Part shown: positions 9,330 to 17,419 of the stretch, one piece after another
Position numbering within the stretch: position 1 is the stretch's first letter
Layout of the letters: each line of letters opens with the position of its first letter
Assembly (NCBI GenBank): GCA_021502835.1
Contig: JAKFGP010000050.1
Coordinates: 1 to 64,000, forward strand
From: Streptomyces thinghirensis
GTDB lineage: Bacteria > Actinomycetota > Actinomycetia > Streptomycetales > Streptomycetaceae
DNA: 64,000 nucleotides
Reading direction: 5' to 3'
Translations under genes and position numbers: made by a program
The notes under the pieces: model-generated
Told to the model about the DNA's origin: nothing
Database searches by the model: none
The model's input: the letters and a program-made list of their open reading frames with translations, nothing else

Positions 9330-10267
9330 CCCGGCACTCCTTGTCCGGCGTGGTCCACGTCCCTCAGCCGTGCCGTGGTGAGGGACGCCGCGAACGCCGC
9401 CATCAGGGTGGAGTGGTAGCAGTCGGTGAAGGCGTAGGGGTCCGCGCCGTCGGCGGACCCGGCGGCGTCCTGATGACGCCCTCCTCGGGGATCGCGCCGG
9501 AGGCGTGCTGTGCCGCCGCGACGCGCTGCCAGGCGTCGTCCAGGACGGCCGGGTCCGGCGGGCGCGGCACGCTCGCCGCCACCGCCAGCAACTCGCAGCT
9601 CAGGTCCCACATCCGGGCCTCTAGGCAGGTGTCGAGCCAGGGCGGCAGCCAGTGCCGCAGATAGTCCGCCAGGTCCGGTGGCACCCCTGGGCGGCGCGTC
9701 CCCATTCGGTGAGGTGGAAGACGACGTGGGTGAGGCGCGTAACCGGCGGCGCGTTCGAAGGTCCAGGGTTCCGGCAGGCCGCCCAGCCAGGTGCGGCCCA
9801 GCGCCTGCGGCACCCGGCCGTGCGGGCTCAGGCCGCTGCGCCGCTCGGCCTCGATGACGCCGAGCCGCCGGGTGGGGTACTGCTCGGTGAGCCGCCAGCC
9901 GCGGGTCGGGCCACCACTGCGGCGGACGCCTCGTAGTCGGTGCCGGCGGCCGGCCGAGGCGAAGGCCGCGTACACCTCCAGCGGGTAGGTGGCGAAGGGC
10001 TCCAGCGACTGCATCAACAGGAACAGTTCTCCCTGGCGGGTCTGCTGCCGGGCGAAGTCCAGCAGGTCGGACACGCGGGTGTGGACCGGGTCCGACGGCG
10101 GGGTGCAGGCGGACACGGACGCGCAGACCTGGGCCAACTCACCCAGTGGTTTCCAGGTGCGGTTCACCTGGCCGTCGGCGGCCAGCGCGTCGTCGCCGAG
10201 GGCGAAGCGGTCACGGTGGGCCCCACACCCACTCCAGGGCGGTCTCCTCGACCTCCCGGACGCTCAC
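9326..10267 (-). CDS. DUF6895-like protein, copy A
   Basis: About 313 residues, paralogous to the next gene. Shared landmarks are RTWLGGLPEPWTFER, a VFHLTEWG-like stretch, LPPWLDTCLEARMWDLSCEL and the end DCYHSTLMAAFAASL. It opens (V)SVREVEETALEWVWG and NRTWKPLGELAQVCASV. The GTG start at 10267 overlaps the stop of the preceding gene (GTGA). The N-terminal half is nearly free of frame slips; slips occur near 9700 and 9460. It may bind a peptide or act as a scaffold, but nothing in the sequence names an activity. Confidence 0.75.
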
Positions 10268-10971
10268 AGGAGGACTCCGGCCGGCATCAGCCGTGCCGCC
10301 TCCAGTTGCAGGGCCACCCGCGGGTCGCTGCCGCCCACGAGGCCGTACGAAGTCGAGGCCCGCCTCGAGACCGAGGGTGTCGGGCACCCCGTCCAGGAGG
10401 GTGAGCCAGCGCCCGGCTCCGGCGGCCTGCTGCCAGTCACGGCGGCGTACCGCCCGTACGGAAGCCGCGGGCGACGTCCACCGGACGGCGCCGGGCCGCA
10501 CGGGTCACCGCGCACTCCTCGCCGGGCAGCGCGAGCGGGGCGAGTACGGCGAGCTGGTGGGTCAGGAACTGCCAGCCCGCGTCGTCGAGCCAGCCGGCGC
10601 CGGGTTCCGCGCCCGGGTCGTCGGCGAGCGGGTCGGTCAGGGGTTGTTCGAGCCGGCGCAGGGCACGGGCCATGGCCCAGTGGCTCCATATGACGGCGGG
10701 GGCCGCGTCGTCCCGCGGCGGATGGGCCGCCACCGCGTCCTTGAACACGGCGAGTTGTCCGGGGTCGGGCGGAACGCGCAGGAGGCGGTGGGCAACAGCG
10801 TGTCGGCGCCCAGAACGCGTACCGCCGCACGTGCGACGCCTTCGCCCGCTCCCCTCCGGTGAGGGTGCCCCCGCTCGCACGTGGTCTCCGCTCCGGAAGA
10901 GCGGAGACCACGTCGGAAGCGAGGTCCAGCACCGTTCCCTGGAGAAGGGCTGACGTGCTCGACTGCTCCAT
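10264..10971 (-). CDS. uncharacterised protein of the peptide locus
   Basis: About 235 residues, first gene after the 61-residue peptide. It starts MEQSSTSALLQGTVLDLASD with ribosome binding site GGGAG about 9 bases upstream, and ends ARLMPAGVLL with its stop overlapping the next start. Between them are APAVIWSHWAMARALRRLEQ, LDDAGWQFLTHQLAVLAPL and WLTLLDGVPDTLGLEAGLDF. It is helix-rich, with no cysteine pattern, transmembrane segment or nucleotide-binding loop. I do not recognise the family. A 15-bp stem hairpin lies inside its first 35 codons. An alternative start is the GTG near 10832, which would put the hairpin in the leader. Confidence 0.65.
   Translation of the reverse strand: MEQSSTSALLQGTVLDLASDVVSALPERRPRASGGTLTGGERAKASHVRRYAFWAPTRCCPPPPARSARPRTTRRVQGRGGGPSAAGRRGPRRHMEPLGHGPCPAPARTTPDRPARRRPGRGTRRRLARRRGLAVPDPPARRTRPARAARRGVRGDPCGPAPSGGRRPRLPYGRYAAVTGSRPPEPGAGSPSWTGCPTPSVSRRASTSYGLVGGSDPRVALQLEAARLMPAGVLL
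10879..10913. other. 15-bp perfect hairpin after the small-peptide gene
   Basis: The arms acgtggtctccgctc (10879-10893) and gagcggagaccacgt (10899-10913) are perfectly complementary with a 5-nt loop (cggaa). It lies 80 bases downstream of the peptide stop and inside the annotated N-terminus of the next gene. Precursor-peptide operons often carry a partial terminator here so that the peptide is made in excess over downstream proteins. That role is inference. Confidence 0.6.
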
Positions 10972-10992
10972 CTCACTGCTCCCGTCGGTCCG

Positions 10993-11178
10993 TCAACCCT
11001 TCTTCGGGCGCGGGGTCGGCGGCGAAAGCAGCAGGGTGGTGCCTCCGGACTGGAGGGCGAGTGCGGCGCACTCGCGGCTGTCGCGGAAGACTCCGTCGGA
11101 CTCGACGGGGTCGAGTGCCGCTTCGATGTCGATGTTCTCGGTGCGGACTTCCTCGAGCACCTTGTCCTTGGAAGGCAT
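10993..11178 (-). CDS. 61-residue peptide, possible precursor
   Basis: An intact 61-codon frame starting MPSKDKVLEEVRTENIDIEA, with the ribosome binding site GAGGGAGAT 8 bases upstream of the ATG at 11176-11178. The N-terminal 35 residues are acidic and hydrophilic (E and D rich). The C-terminal 26 are quite different: one Cys, then ALALQSGGTTLLLS, and a P-P-T-P-R-P-K-K-G tail. An acidic leader followed by a small-residue S/T-rich core is a common layout for ribosomally made modified peptides, but there is no lanthionine synthetase, YcaO, radical SAM or lasso cyclase nearby. It could equally be a small regulatory or carrier-like protein. It stands first in a run of coupled genes. Confidence 0.6.
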   Translation of the reverse strand: MPSKDKVLEEVRTENIDIEAALDPVESDGVFRDSRECAALALQSGGTTLLLSPPTPRPKKG

Positions 11179-11302
11179 TTCACCATCTCCCTCTGGTAGC
11201 CATCGGCCTTCACACCACAGGTGTCCGGGAAGTCACAAAGCATGCCTCTCTTCTCAAAATTCTCAGGAGGTAACTTTTTCAACAAATAGGACATACATCC
11301 AT
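11179..11302 (-). promoter_or_regulatory. A+T-rich leader between methyltransferase and peptide genes
   Basis: This 124-bp gap is clearly richer in A+T than anything around it, especially 11228-11300 (for example tctcaaaattctcagg and ttttcaacaaatagg). On the minus strand it can be read as an open frame beginning MSYLLKKLPPENFEKRGML, which includes the rare codon TTA and two TTG codons and runs into the peptide gene in another frame. The region may hold the peptide promoter, a leader peptide, or both. No firm -10/-35 pair is assigned. Confidence 0.4.
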
Positions 11303-11947
11303 CTACTCCACTCGCCGCAGACGCCACACGTTGTCCTCGCGGAAGCCCTCGACCCCCCTCGGGCGAGGCGCTCGGCCGCCGGACCGTCTCCTTGGTCTCG
11401 ACGATCCACTCGCCGCCGGACAGGGCGAGTTCGTCGAGGACCCCGTCCAGCGTGGGGAAGACGGCGTCGAACGGCGGTTCGGTCTGCCAGGAGGGCCAGC
11501 CGGCGTGCAGGACGAGCAGCAGGGTGCCGCCGTGTGCCACGGCCCGCGCGGCGTCACGCGAGGACGGCCTGCTGGTCGAGCGCGACCGGGGACTGCAGAT
11601 AGTGGGCGCTCACCAGGTCGAACGACCCTCGGGGAACGACTGGCCGAGTTCGTGGCGTTCCCAGGCGACGCGGCCCGCCGACCCCGCGTCGGCGGCGTGC
11701 CGGCGGCACCGGCCGAGCGCGGTGCCGGAGATGTCACACGCCGGTGACCCGCCAGCCGCGCGAGGCCAGCCACACCGGCGTCCGCCCCCCTCGCCGCAGC
11801 CCAGGTCCGCGGCAGCCGAGGGCCGAGGTCGCTCACCTCGCGGACCAGCAGGGCGTTGGGGCGGCCGCTCCAGAACACGGTCGGGTGTATCGCGGTAGCG
11901 GGCCTCCCAGAACTCGGCGGTGGGGCCGGGGCGGGCGTGTCGGACAT
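11303..11947 (-). CDS. class I SAM-dependent methyltransferase
   Basis: About 215 residues. It opens MSDTPAPAPTAEFWEARYRD with the strong ribosome binding site CCAGGAGGCACC before the ATG at 11945-11947. Next come FWSGRPNALLV, the motif I region (DLGCGEGG in one frame), W-L-A-S-R-G-W-R-V-T-G-V-D-I-S-G (motif II), WERHELGQSFPEGSFDLVSA and AHGGTLLLVLHAGWPSW. The stop is TAG at 11303. This matches tellurite-resistance/thiopurine-type small methyltransferases; the substrate is unknown. Same strand as the peptide locus, 125 bp upstream of it, so it may or may not be co-transcribed. Confidence 0.85.
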   Translation of the reverse strand: MSDTPAPAPPPSSGRPATAIHPTVFWSGRPNALLVREVSDLGPRLPRTWAAARGADAGVAGLARLAGHRRVTSPAPRSAGAAGTPPTRGRRAASPGNATNSASRSPRVVRPGERPLSAVPGRARPAGRPRVTPRGPWHTAAPCCSSCTPAGPPGRPNRRSTPSSPRWTGSSTNSPCPAASGSSRPRRRSGGRAPRPRGVEGFREDNVWRLRRVE

Positions 11948-12108
11948 GGTGCCTCCTGGAAACGGGCGGGATCGTCTGCTCGGCGGGGCGCGCGACGACC
12001 ACGCGCCCTGCCGTACGCAGGTTGCACCGGTGGACGCCGGACCGACAAAGATCTTAGCCGAGTCCGGCAAACGGCGCACGCCGGTCCTGCATCGTCGTCC
12101 CGCGCGAG

Positions 12109-13107
12109 TCAGCGCATCAGGCGCCGAGCTCGGAGTCCTGCGTCGGTGGGCACCCGGACCCGTCCGCGCGGGAACGGGATGTCGATACCGGCCTCGTCCA
12201 GGGCTTCCTTGACTCGGCGCCGCAGTTCACGGGTGACGCCCACTGCTGGAGCGGCACGGTCTGACCGCGAGGCGCACGAGCACACCGTCGGCGTCCAAGG
12301 ACTGCACGGCCCACACCACCAGGGTCCTCGAGCAGGAGGTCCTCGAAGTCCGGGTCCTGGCGCAGGGCACGGCCGGCGTCCTCCCAGCACGCGGTAGCCG
12401 GTGTCGAGGTTCGCGTCGTAGGCCACCAGACGACGTCCAGCACGGCACGCGCCCATTCCTGGCTGTCGTTGCGGACCCGCAGAATCTCGCCGTTGCGGAT
12501 GTGCCACAGGCCGCCGTTGAGGTCGTTACGTGCGTCAGCCGCAGGCCGACGTGCTCCACCTCGCCGACGGCCTCGCCGAGGTCGACCGAGTCACCGACGC
12601 CGTACTGGTCCTCCACCATGATGAGCAGGCCGGACAGGTAGTCGGCGACCAGGCTCTGCGCGCCGAAACCGATCGCCAGGCCGACCACTCCGGCACTGGC
12701 CAGCAGCGGGCCGAGCGCGATGCCCACCTGGTCCAGCACCATGCCACACCGACCATGAACAGCACGATGGTCACGGCGCTGCTGAGGACCGAGCCGATCG
12801 TGCGGGCCCGCTGTTCGCGGCGCAGCCGCGCCCGGGTCCGGTCGCGGTGCGAGTACGGCGGCCCACGGCCCGACCGCCGGGGCCGGCCGCGCTCGGCCTC
12901 TCCGGCCGACGGTTCCAGTACTCGCTGGACGACCCGGGTGATGGCCCGCTTGGCCACCACGCGCACCACCAGCAGGACGACGACGATGAGCGCGATGCGC
13001 AGCGGTATCCCGATCAGTGCCGTGGTGTGGTCGCCGATCCAGCCCGACCACGAGGCCGCCAACTGCGGGTCGGTGGCCGGGGCGGTGGGTGGGGAGGTGT
13101 GCGACAT
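12109..13107 (-). CDS. MscS-family mechanosensitive channel
   Basis: Inner membrane protein of about 332 residues. Two or three N-terminal transmembrane segments (LIGIPLRIALIVVVLLVVRV near residue 35; a second in SSAVTIVLFMVGVAW) are followed by the pore helix and the S1-like beta domain, read with slips as GLAIGFGAQSLV--DYLSG-LIM-EDQYGVGDSVDLGE. The cytoplasmic vestibule ends RVRVPTDAGLRARRLMR. It opens MSHTSPPTAPATDPQLAAS. MscS channels release solutes on hypo-osmotic shock. At least four frame slips are present. Transcribed alone, divergent from the small membrane gene at 13333. Confidence 0.9.
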
Positions 13108-13332
13108 CGGCTCAAGTGCTCCGTTCCTGGGGGACTACGTCTCTGCCGTCGGGGCCGCCTACCCAAGGACGACTCGAACACGACTGCCCGGCACGCTTCG
13201 GCACGCGGGCAGCCATTTCGCCCGCTTGCCCCTTATGTCCGTAGGTTGCGTGCATCTTCACCTCGGTGCCGGCCCATCGCCGGGGCCGGCCCGGCACCCG
13301 GAGGAGTCGTCCACAGCGGAGGGGCCTGCGGC
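13108..13332. promoter_or_regulatory. divergent intergenic region
   Basis: 225 bp between the mscS-like gene and the small membrane gene. It must hold the promoters of both. I saw no striking repeat or palindrome. Confidence 0.35.
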
Positions 13333-13530
13333 GTGGTTACCGTTGCCGTCCTACTGCTGCCCGGAATGGGGCTGCTGTTGTTCACCATGACGTATCTGGA
13401 GGACCGGCTGTTCGGCGATGCGGGCCAGGCCCGGCACGCCCGGCGCCGGCACCCGCGTCTCATTCCGGGTGGCAGAGCCGAGGAGGCCCGGGCGGTTCGA
13501 ACCCGAAGCCGGCGGGGCACCGCTCACCCG
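13333..13530 (+). CDS. small single-pass membrane protein
   Basis: A short frame with one N-terminal transmembrane segment (VVTVAVLLLPGMGLLLFTMT), then YLEDRLFGDAGQARHARRRH and RLIPGGR, a basic cytoplasmic tail. I recall short Streptomyces proteins with this hydrophobic start and a HARRRHLRLIPGG-like motif, all of unknown function. The GTG at 13333 is the chosen start. The stop is lost in a frame slip, so the end is approximate. It faces the ctaG gene tail to tail. Confidence 0.55.
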
Positions 13531-13539
13531 ACCGGGACG

Positions 13540-14421
13540 CCGCCTGGACGAGGCCGGTCCCGCCGGCACGGCTCCCCGGCCGGTCCGCGGGCGCCGGCTA
13601 CGGCGTTCGGGGCGCCAGGTGGCCACCAGCGCCGCGGCGAGCAGGAGTTCGGCGATGTCCCCGGCGTAGTACATGATCTCCGCGCCCTGCTGGACCTGGT
13701 CGACGGGCGCGTGGATGTGGACGAGGAATCCGCCGTACATCGCCTGGGCGATCAGGGCGTGGGCGGCGATCGCGACGCCCAGGTACACCAGCCGGGCCGG
13801 GACGCCGGGCCGCGCGGGAGCGGGTCGGGGCCGGCGACGGCGTGCGCGAAGAGGCATCCGGCGGCCAGGAAGTGGGCGTTCATCAGCCAGTGCCCCCGCG
13901 GGTGGCTCATCGCCGTGTCGTACAGCGGGGTGAAGTACAGCACCCCAGGGTTCCGGTGCTCAGCGCGAGCGCCGCCGCGGGTGGGTGAGCAGGCGCGCGG
14001 GGGCGGCCGTGCAGCAGGGTGGTCACCCGGCGGGCGCCGGCCGGTGGCAGGGTGCGCAACGCCAGGGTGACCGGCGCGGCCAGCACGAGTGCCAGCGGGG
14101 CGTACATGCCGATCAGCATGTGCTGGGCCATGTGCCCCCGGAAGTCGTGGTGCGCGGCAGGTCCCAGCGGTGGCAGCAGGTGCGACGGCCAGCAGCGCCA
14201 GCCCGCCCAGGAACGCCGCCGACCGCCAACCGCTCCAGCCCTGCACGGGGTTGCGGCGACGAGCGCGGCGTACGGCGAGCAGGTAGCCCCCGGCCGCGGC
14301 GAGGACGATCGCGAGGACCAGCACGGTGGGTGCCGCGTCGAGCACCCCCTTCGCCGCTGCCGGAGCCGTCGTGGGACACGGGGTGGGTGCCGTCGTGGGC
14401 GCCTCCGTGTGTGCCGTCCAT
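13540..14421 (-). CDS. ctaG: CtaG-type cytochrome c oxidase assembly protein
   Basis: Polytopic membrane protein of the caa3/CtaG_Bacillus family, about 290 residues with seven or so hydrophobic helices. Diagnostic stretches are HDFRGHMAQHMLIGMYAPL, LVLAAPVTLALRTLP, VLYFTPLYDTAMSHPRGHWL, NAHFLAAGCLFAHAVAGPDP and MYGGFLVHIHAPVDQVQQGA followed by MYYAGDIAELLLA. The many conserved histidines in transmembrane regions fit copper delivery to cytochrome oxidase. The start ATG at 14419-14421 overlaps the DUF2243 stop. An N-terminal His/Asp-rich stretch (DGTHGGAHDGTHPVSHDGSG) could bind metal. The C-terminus is uncertain because of slips. Confidence 0.88.
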
Positions 14422-14984
14422 CAGGCACGGCCCCGGGCCGTGCGGTGCCGGCGGGGGCGTCGGGGTCGAAGGGCTGTCCGCCGCGCTGGAGCAGATGACC
14501 GCCGACCAGGAACAGGGCGCCGAGGGCGAGGAAACCGGCGTCCCACCATGCCTGGTGCGGGCCGGCGTAGACATGATGGATGCCCAGGATGTGGTGGTCC
14601 AGGACGCCTTCGACCAGGTTGAACAGGCCCCAGCCGACGAGGATCCAGCCCCACAGCACCCGCGAGGCCCACACCGCCCGCCGGTTGTGTAGCGCCCGGG
14701 AGTACAGGAGGCCAAGGCCGAGCAGCACGGCGATCCAGCACACGGTGTGGAAGACGCCGTCCACACCGTGTTCATCTCCAGCCCGAGACGGTGTTCGGGT
14801 CGTAGTACTTCACGCCGATGCGGTCGTCGTTGGTGCTGGTGAGCATGTGGTGCCACTGGAGGAGCTGGTGGAGCAGGATGCCGTCGACGAAGCCGCCGAG
14901 CCCGACCCCGAGGACGATGCCGGGCAGCCGGATGCTGTTCGGTGCCGTCGTGGCCGCTCGGGTCTCACCTGTCGTGCTGGCCAT
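14421..14984 (-). CDS. DUF2243 membrane protein
   Basis: About 185 residues, four transmembrane segments. It opens MASTTGETRAATTAPNSIRL, then LPGIVLGVGLGGFVDGILLH, QLLQWHHMLTS, FHTVCWIAVLLGLGLLY, VLWGWILVGWGLFNLVEGVL and DHHILGIHHVYAGPHQAWWD. The H-D-G-I-x-x-H and DHHILGIHH histidine motifs are typical of DUF2243. The family is frequently next to CtaG, as here with a TGATG overlap, which suggests a shared role in respiratory metal handling. The start has no strong ribosome binding site, but the N-terminus is conserved. Confidence 0.9.
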
Positions 14985-15128
14985 CGCCTGTACTCCGTTC
15001 CGTCGGCGGTGTGCGCGGACCTGCGGGACACGGTTTCCCGTTCGGCGGGCCGGTGTCACCCACTGGCGGGATCGTTCCGCCGTTTCGCGTCAGCCTCCTC
15101 GATGGCTCGCATCACTCTTGCGGCGGAG

Positions 15129-15759
15129 CTACGAGGGGGTCCGCGGCACCTCTGCCTCCCGCAGCCGGTGGCCGAGCCGGCGCAGGCCGCGGCGGGCATG
15201 GCTCTTGACCGTGCCGAGGGGCCATCCGGTCAGCCGGGCGATCTGCGTGTGCGTCAGGTCGTCGTAGAAGGCGAGGCCGAGGACACGGCGCTGCGGTGCG
15301 GGCAGCTTGGCCAGCTCCTGGCCGACGACCACCCGGTCGAGTACGGCTTCCGGCCGGTCGGCCGTGTCGTACGCGGTCTGCGCGAGCCGGGCGCCGGCCG
15401 CCGCGACGAGGTCGGCGCGACGGGTGCGGGCCGACAGCGCGTCGGCGATCTTGCGCCGGGCGATGCCGACCAGCCAGCCGGCCAGTACGCCCCGCGCGGG
15501 CACGAAGGTGTGGCGGCCCCGCCATGCGGCCAGGAACACGACCTGGGTGACGTCCTCCGCCTCCCCGGGCGTCGCCCAGTGCGCCGCTGCGCCAGCGTGA
15601 ACACGAGGCCGCTCCATCGGTGGTAGGCGGCCACCAGGCACGCCTCCTCGCCGCGCACGAACCCTTCGGCCAGTTCCTCCTCGGCGAGCGGTTCCGCGGC
15701 CGCAGCCGGCGAGGGGCGGAGCGGGGCGCGGGCGCCCCGGTGGGCCACTGTGCGGTCAT
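15129..15759 (-). CDS. ECF RNA polymerase sigma factor (LitS-like)
   Basis: About 208 residues. Region 2 reads AYHRWSGLVFTLAQRALGD, the DAREAEDVTQVVFLAAWRG motif and LAGWLVGIARRKIAD. Region 4 reads LPAPQRRVLGLAFYDDLTHT, IARLTGWPLGTVKSHARRGL. Start 15759 (MTAQWPTGAPAPR) is chosen; a GTG at 15778 is possible. It is divergent from a MerR gene of the LitR class, an arrangement known for litS/litR in S. coelicolor, where the sigma factor is made in response to light. No anti-sigma factor follows; the downstream gene is DUF2243. One or two slips near residues 18 and 45. Confidence 0.88.
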
Positions 15760-15886
15760 GATGGCTGCTGCTCTTCACGAGTCGGCCGGGCTCCGGCCCG
15801 GTCCAGCCTGGAAAGGAGGGCCGTGGGCGGGCAACTCCGCAGCGAATGTGCGTCGTATGGTGTGGGGGTGTCCGGGGGTGGAAGGT
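15760..15886. promoter_or_regulatory. divergent control region, sigma factor / LitR
   Basis: About 127 bp between the two regulator genes. It holds the sequence gcgaatgtgcgtcgtatggt (from 15842) close to the LitR start, and the ribosome binding site gaagg before the GTG at 15887. A MerR-type operator would be expected here. I could not define a clean dyad by eye. Confidence 0.4.
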
Positions 15887-17419
15887 GTGAGCGACGACGG
15901 CGCGGGACCGGGCCCGGCGGACGACGTCGGTGTCACGACCGGCGCCCTGGCCCGACGGCTCGGCGTGTCCCCCGACGACGATCAGATCGTGGGACCGGCG
16001 CTACGGGCTGGGTCCGGCCGACCGGGGAAGGCGGCCGGCACCGGCGCTGGCGGGCGGCGGACATCGCGGTGCTGGAGGAGATGTGCCGGCTGACCGCCAC
16101 CGGGATCCCCCCCGCCGGGAGCCGCCCGCGCGGCGAGGACCGCCGAACGGCGGGACCACGCCGGGGCACACCCGGCCCGGGCCACACCCTCGACGCCGGC
16201 CGTCCGGCGCCCGACGCCGGGCACCACGCCGCACACGCCCGGCGCCACGCCCTCCACGCCGAGCGCCGTGCCCCGGGCACCGAGCGACGCGCCCCGCACA
16301 CCGAGCGACGCATCCTCAACGCCGAGCGCGCGCGCCCCGCACGCCGAGCGCCGCGCCCCACACATCGGGCGCCACACCCCCGACGCCGAGCGCCACGTCC
16401 TCCACCCCGAGCGCCACGTCCTCCACCCCGAGCGCCACGTCCTCCACCCCGAGCGCCACGTCCTCCACCCCGAGCGCCACGTCCTCCACCCCCGAGCGCC
16501 ACGTCCTCCACGCCGAGCGCGGCGCCGTCCACGCCTAGCGCCGCGCCCCCCGCACATCGGGCGCCACGTCACCGAGGCCCGGTGCCGCATCACCGGCACC
16601 GGACGGTCCGCCCTCCGCGCGAGGCCCTTCCCCCTCCGCCTCCGCGCCCGGCACCGCGCCGCCGACGCGCAGTACCGGGAGGTGCTCCGCCCCCGCCCTC
16701 CGTCGCCGTCCCCGGCATGCGCGTGCGGGCCGGTGGCAGTGGGCTGCCGCTCGGTGACGTGCGGCGTGAGGCGCGAGGGGTTGCCGGGCCTCGGTGCGGC
16801 TGGACTCGCCGACGGTGCAGCACCTGCTGAACGCCTTCGTCCGGGAGCACGGCGTCGTAGCCGCGTGGGAGGCCGATGATGCCGACGCTGCACGCGGTGG
16901 GCCGCAAGTGGCAGTCCAGCGGCGACCGTTACGTGGAGGTCGAGCACCTGCTGTCCTGGCACGTCTCCACCGCGCTGCGCAGCGCGCCGTTGCTCCGGCC
17001 CTGCCCCCGAGCCGCCGCCGGAGGCGGCACCCGTGCTGCTCGCCTGTCTCCCGGACGAGCAGCACACGCTGCCGCTCGAAGCGCTCGACGCGGCGCTGCG
17101 CGAGCGGGGCACGGCGACGCGCATGCTGGGCGGCGCCGTACCGGCGGAGGCGCTGACCGCCGCCGTGCGCCGCACGGGACCGGGTGCCGTCGTGCTGTGG
17201 TCCCAGACGCGGTCCACGGCCGACTCTCCCTCGCCCGCCGCCTCGCCGACACGCGGTGGGGCGTCAGGGGCGCCCGGCGCGGCCCCGTCGTCCTGGTCGC
17301 CGGCCCGGGGTGGGGACACCGGGCGCTGCCGGGGCTGCCGCGCCGCGCGAACTGGCCGAGGCACTGACCATGCTGTCCCGGACGGGAACAGGCACAGCTC
17401 ACGCGAGGAGATCCGGTGA
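15887..17419 (+). CDS. litR: MerR-family LitR/CarH-like regulator with long repeat linker
   Basis: About 510 residues. The N-terminal winged helix reads VTTGALARRLGVSPTTIRSW followed by DRRYGLGPADREGGRHRRW and AADIAVLEEMCRLT. A long Pro/Ser/Thr/Ala linker follows (about 16150-16600). The C-terminal half matches the CarH/LitR light-sensor region: a helical bundle with VQHLLNAFVREHGVVAAWEE, MMPTLHAVGRKWQSSGDRYV and VEHLLSWHVSTALRSAP, then a B12-binding-type alpha/beta domain with LLACLPDEQHTLPLEALDAA. CarH-type proteins bind adenosylcobalamin in the dark and release DNA in light. The B12 motif here is E-Q-H-x-x-P rather than E-x-H-x-x-G. The GTG at 15887 has ribosome binding site ggaagg. The stop overlaps the next start (GTGA). 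Confidence 0.85.
16388..16535 (+). repeat. 21-bp minisatellite in the LitR linker
   Basis: Seven tandem units of 21 bp. The first five (16388-16408, 16409-16429, 16430-16450, 16451-16471, 16472-16492) are identical, with unit gagcgccacgtcctccaccc plus c. Two degenerate units follow (16494-16514, 16515-16535). One extra C at 16493 shifts the frame. In the regulator frame each unit encodes the heptad T-P-S-A-T-S-S. Weaker T-P-S/T-P-G repeats extend upstream to about 16190. Confidence 0.9.

Noticed and set aside
7330..11947. Known lanthipeptide, lasso or thiopeptide cluster
   Set aside because: No LanM/LanB/LanC, YcaO, asparagine-synthetase-like, radical SAM or ABC exporter motif is visible in any frame of this stretch.
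16190..16600. CRISPR-like repeat array
   Set aside because: Repeats are direct tandem copies without spacers and keep a coding period of 21 bp. No cas gene is near.
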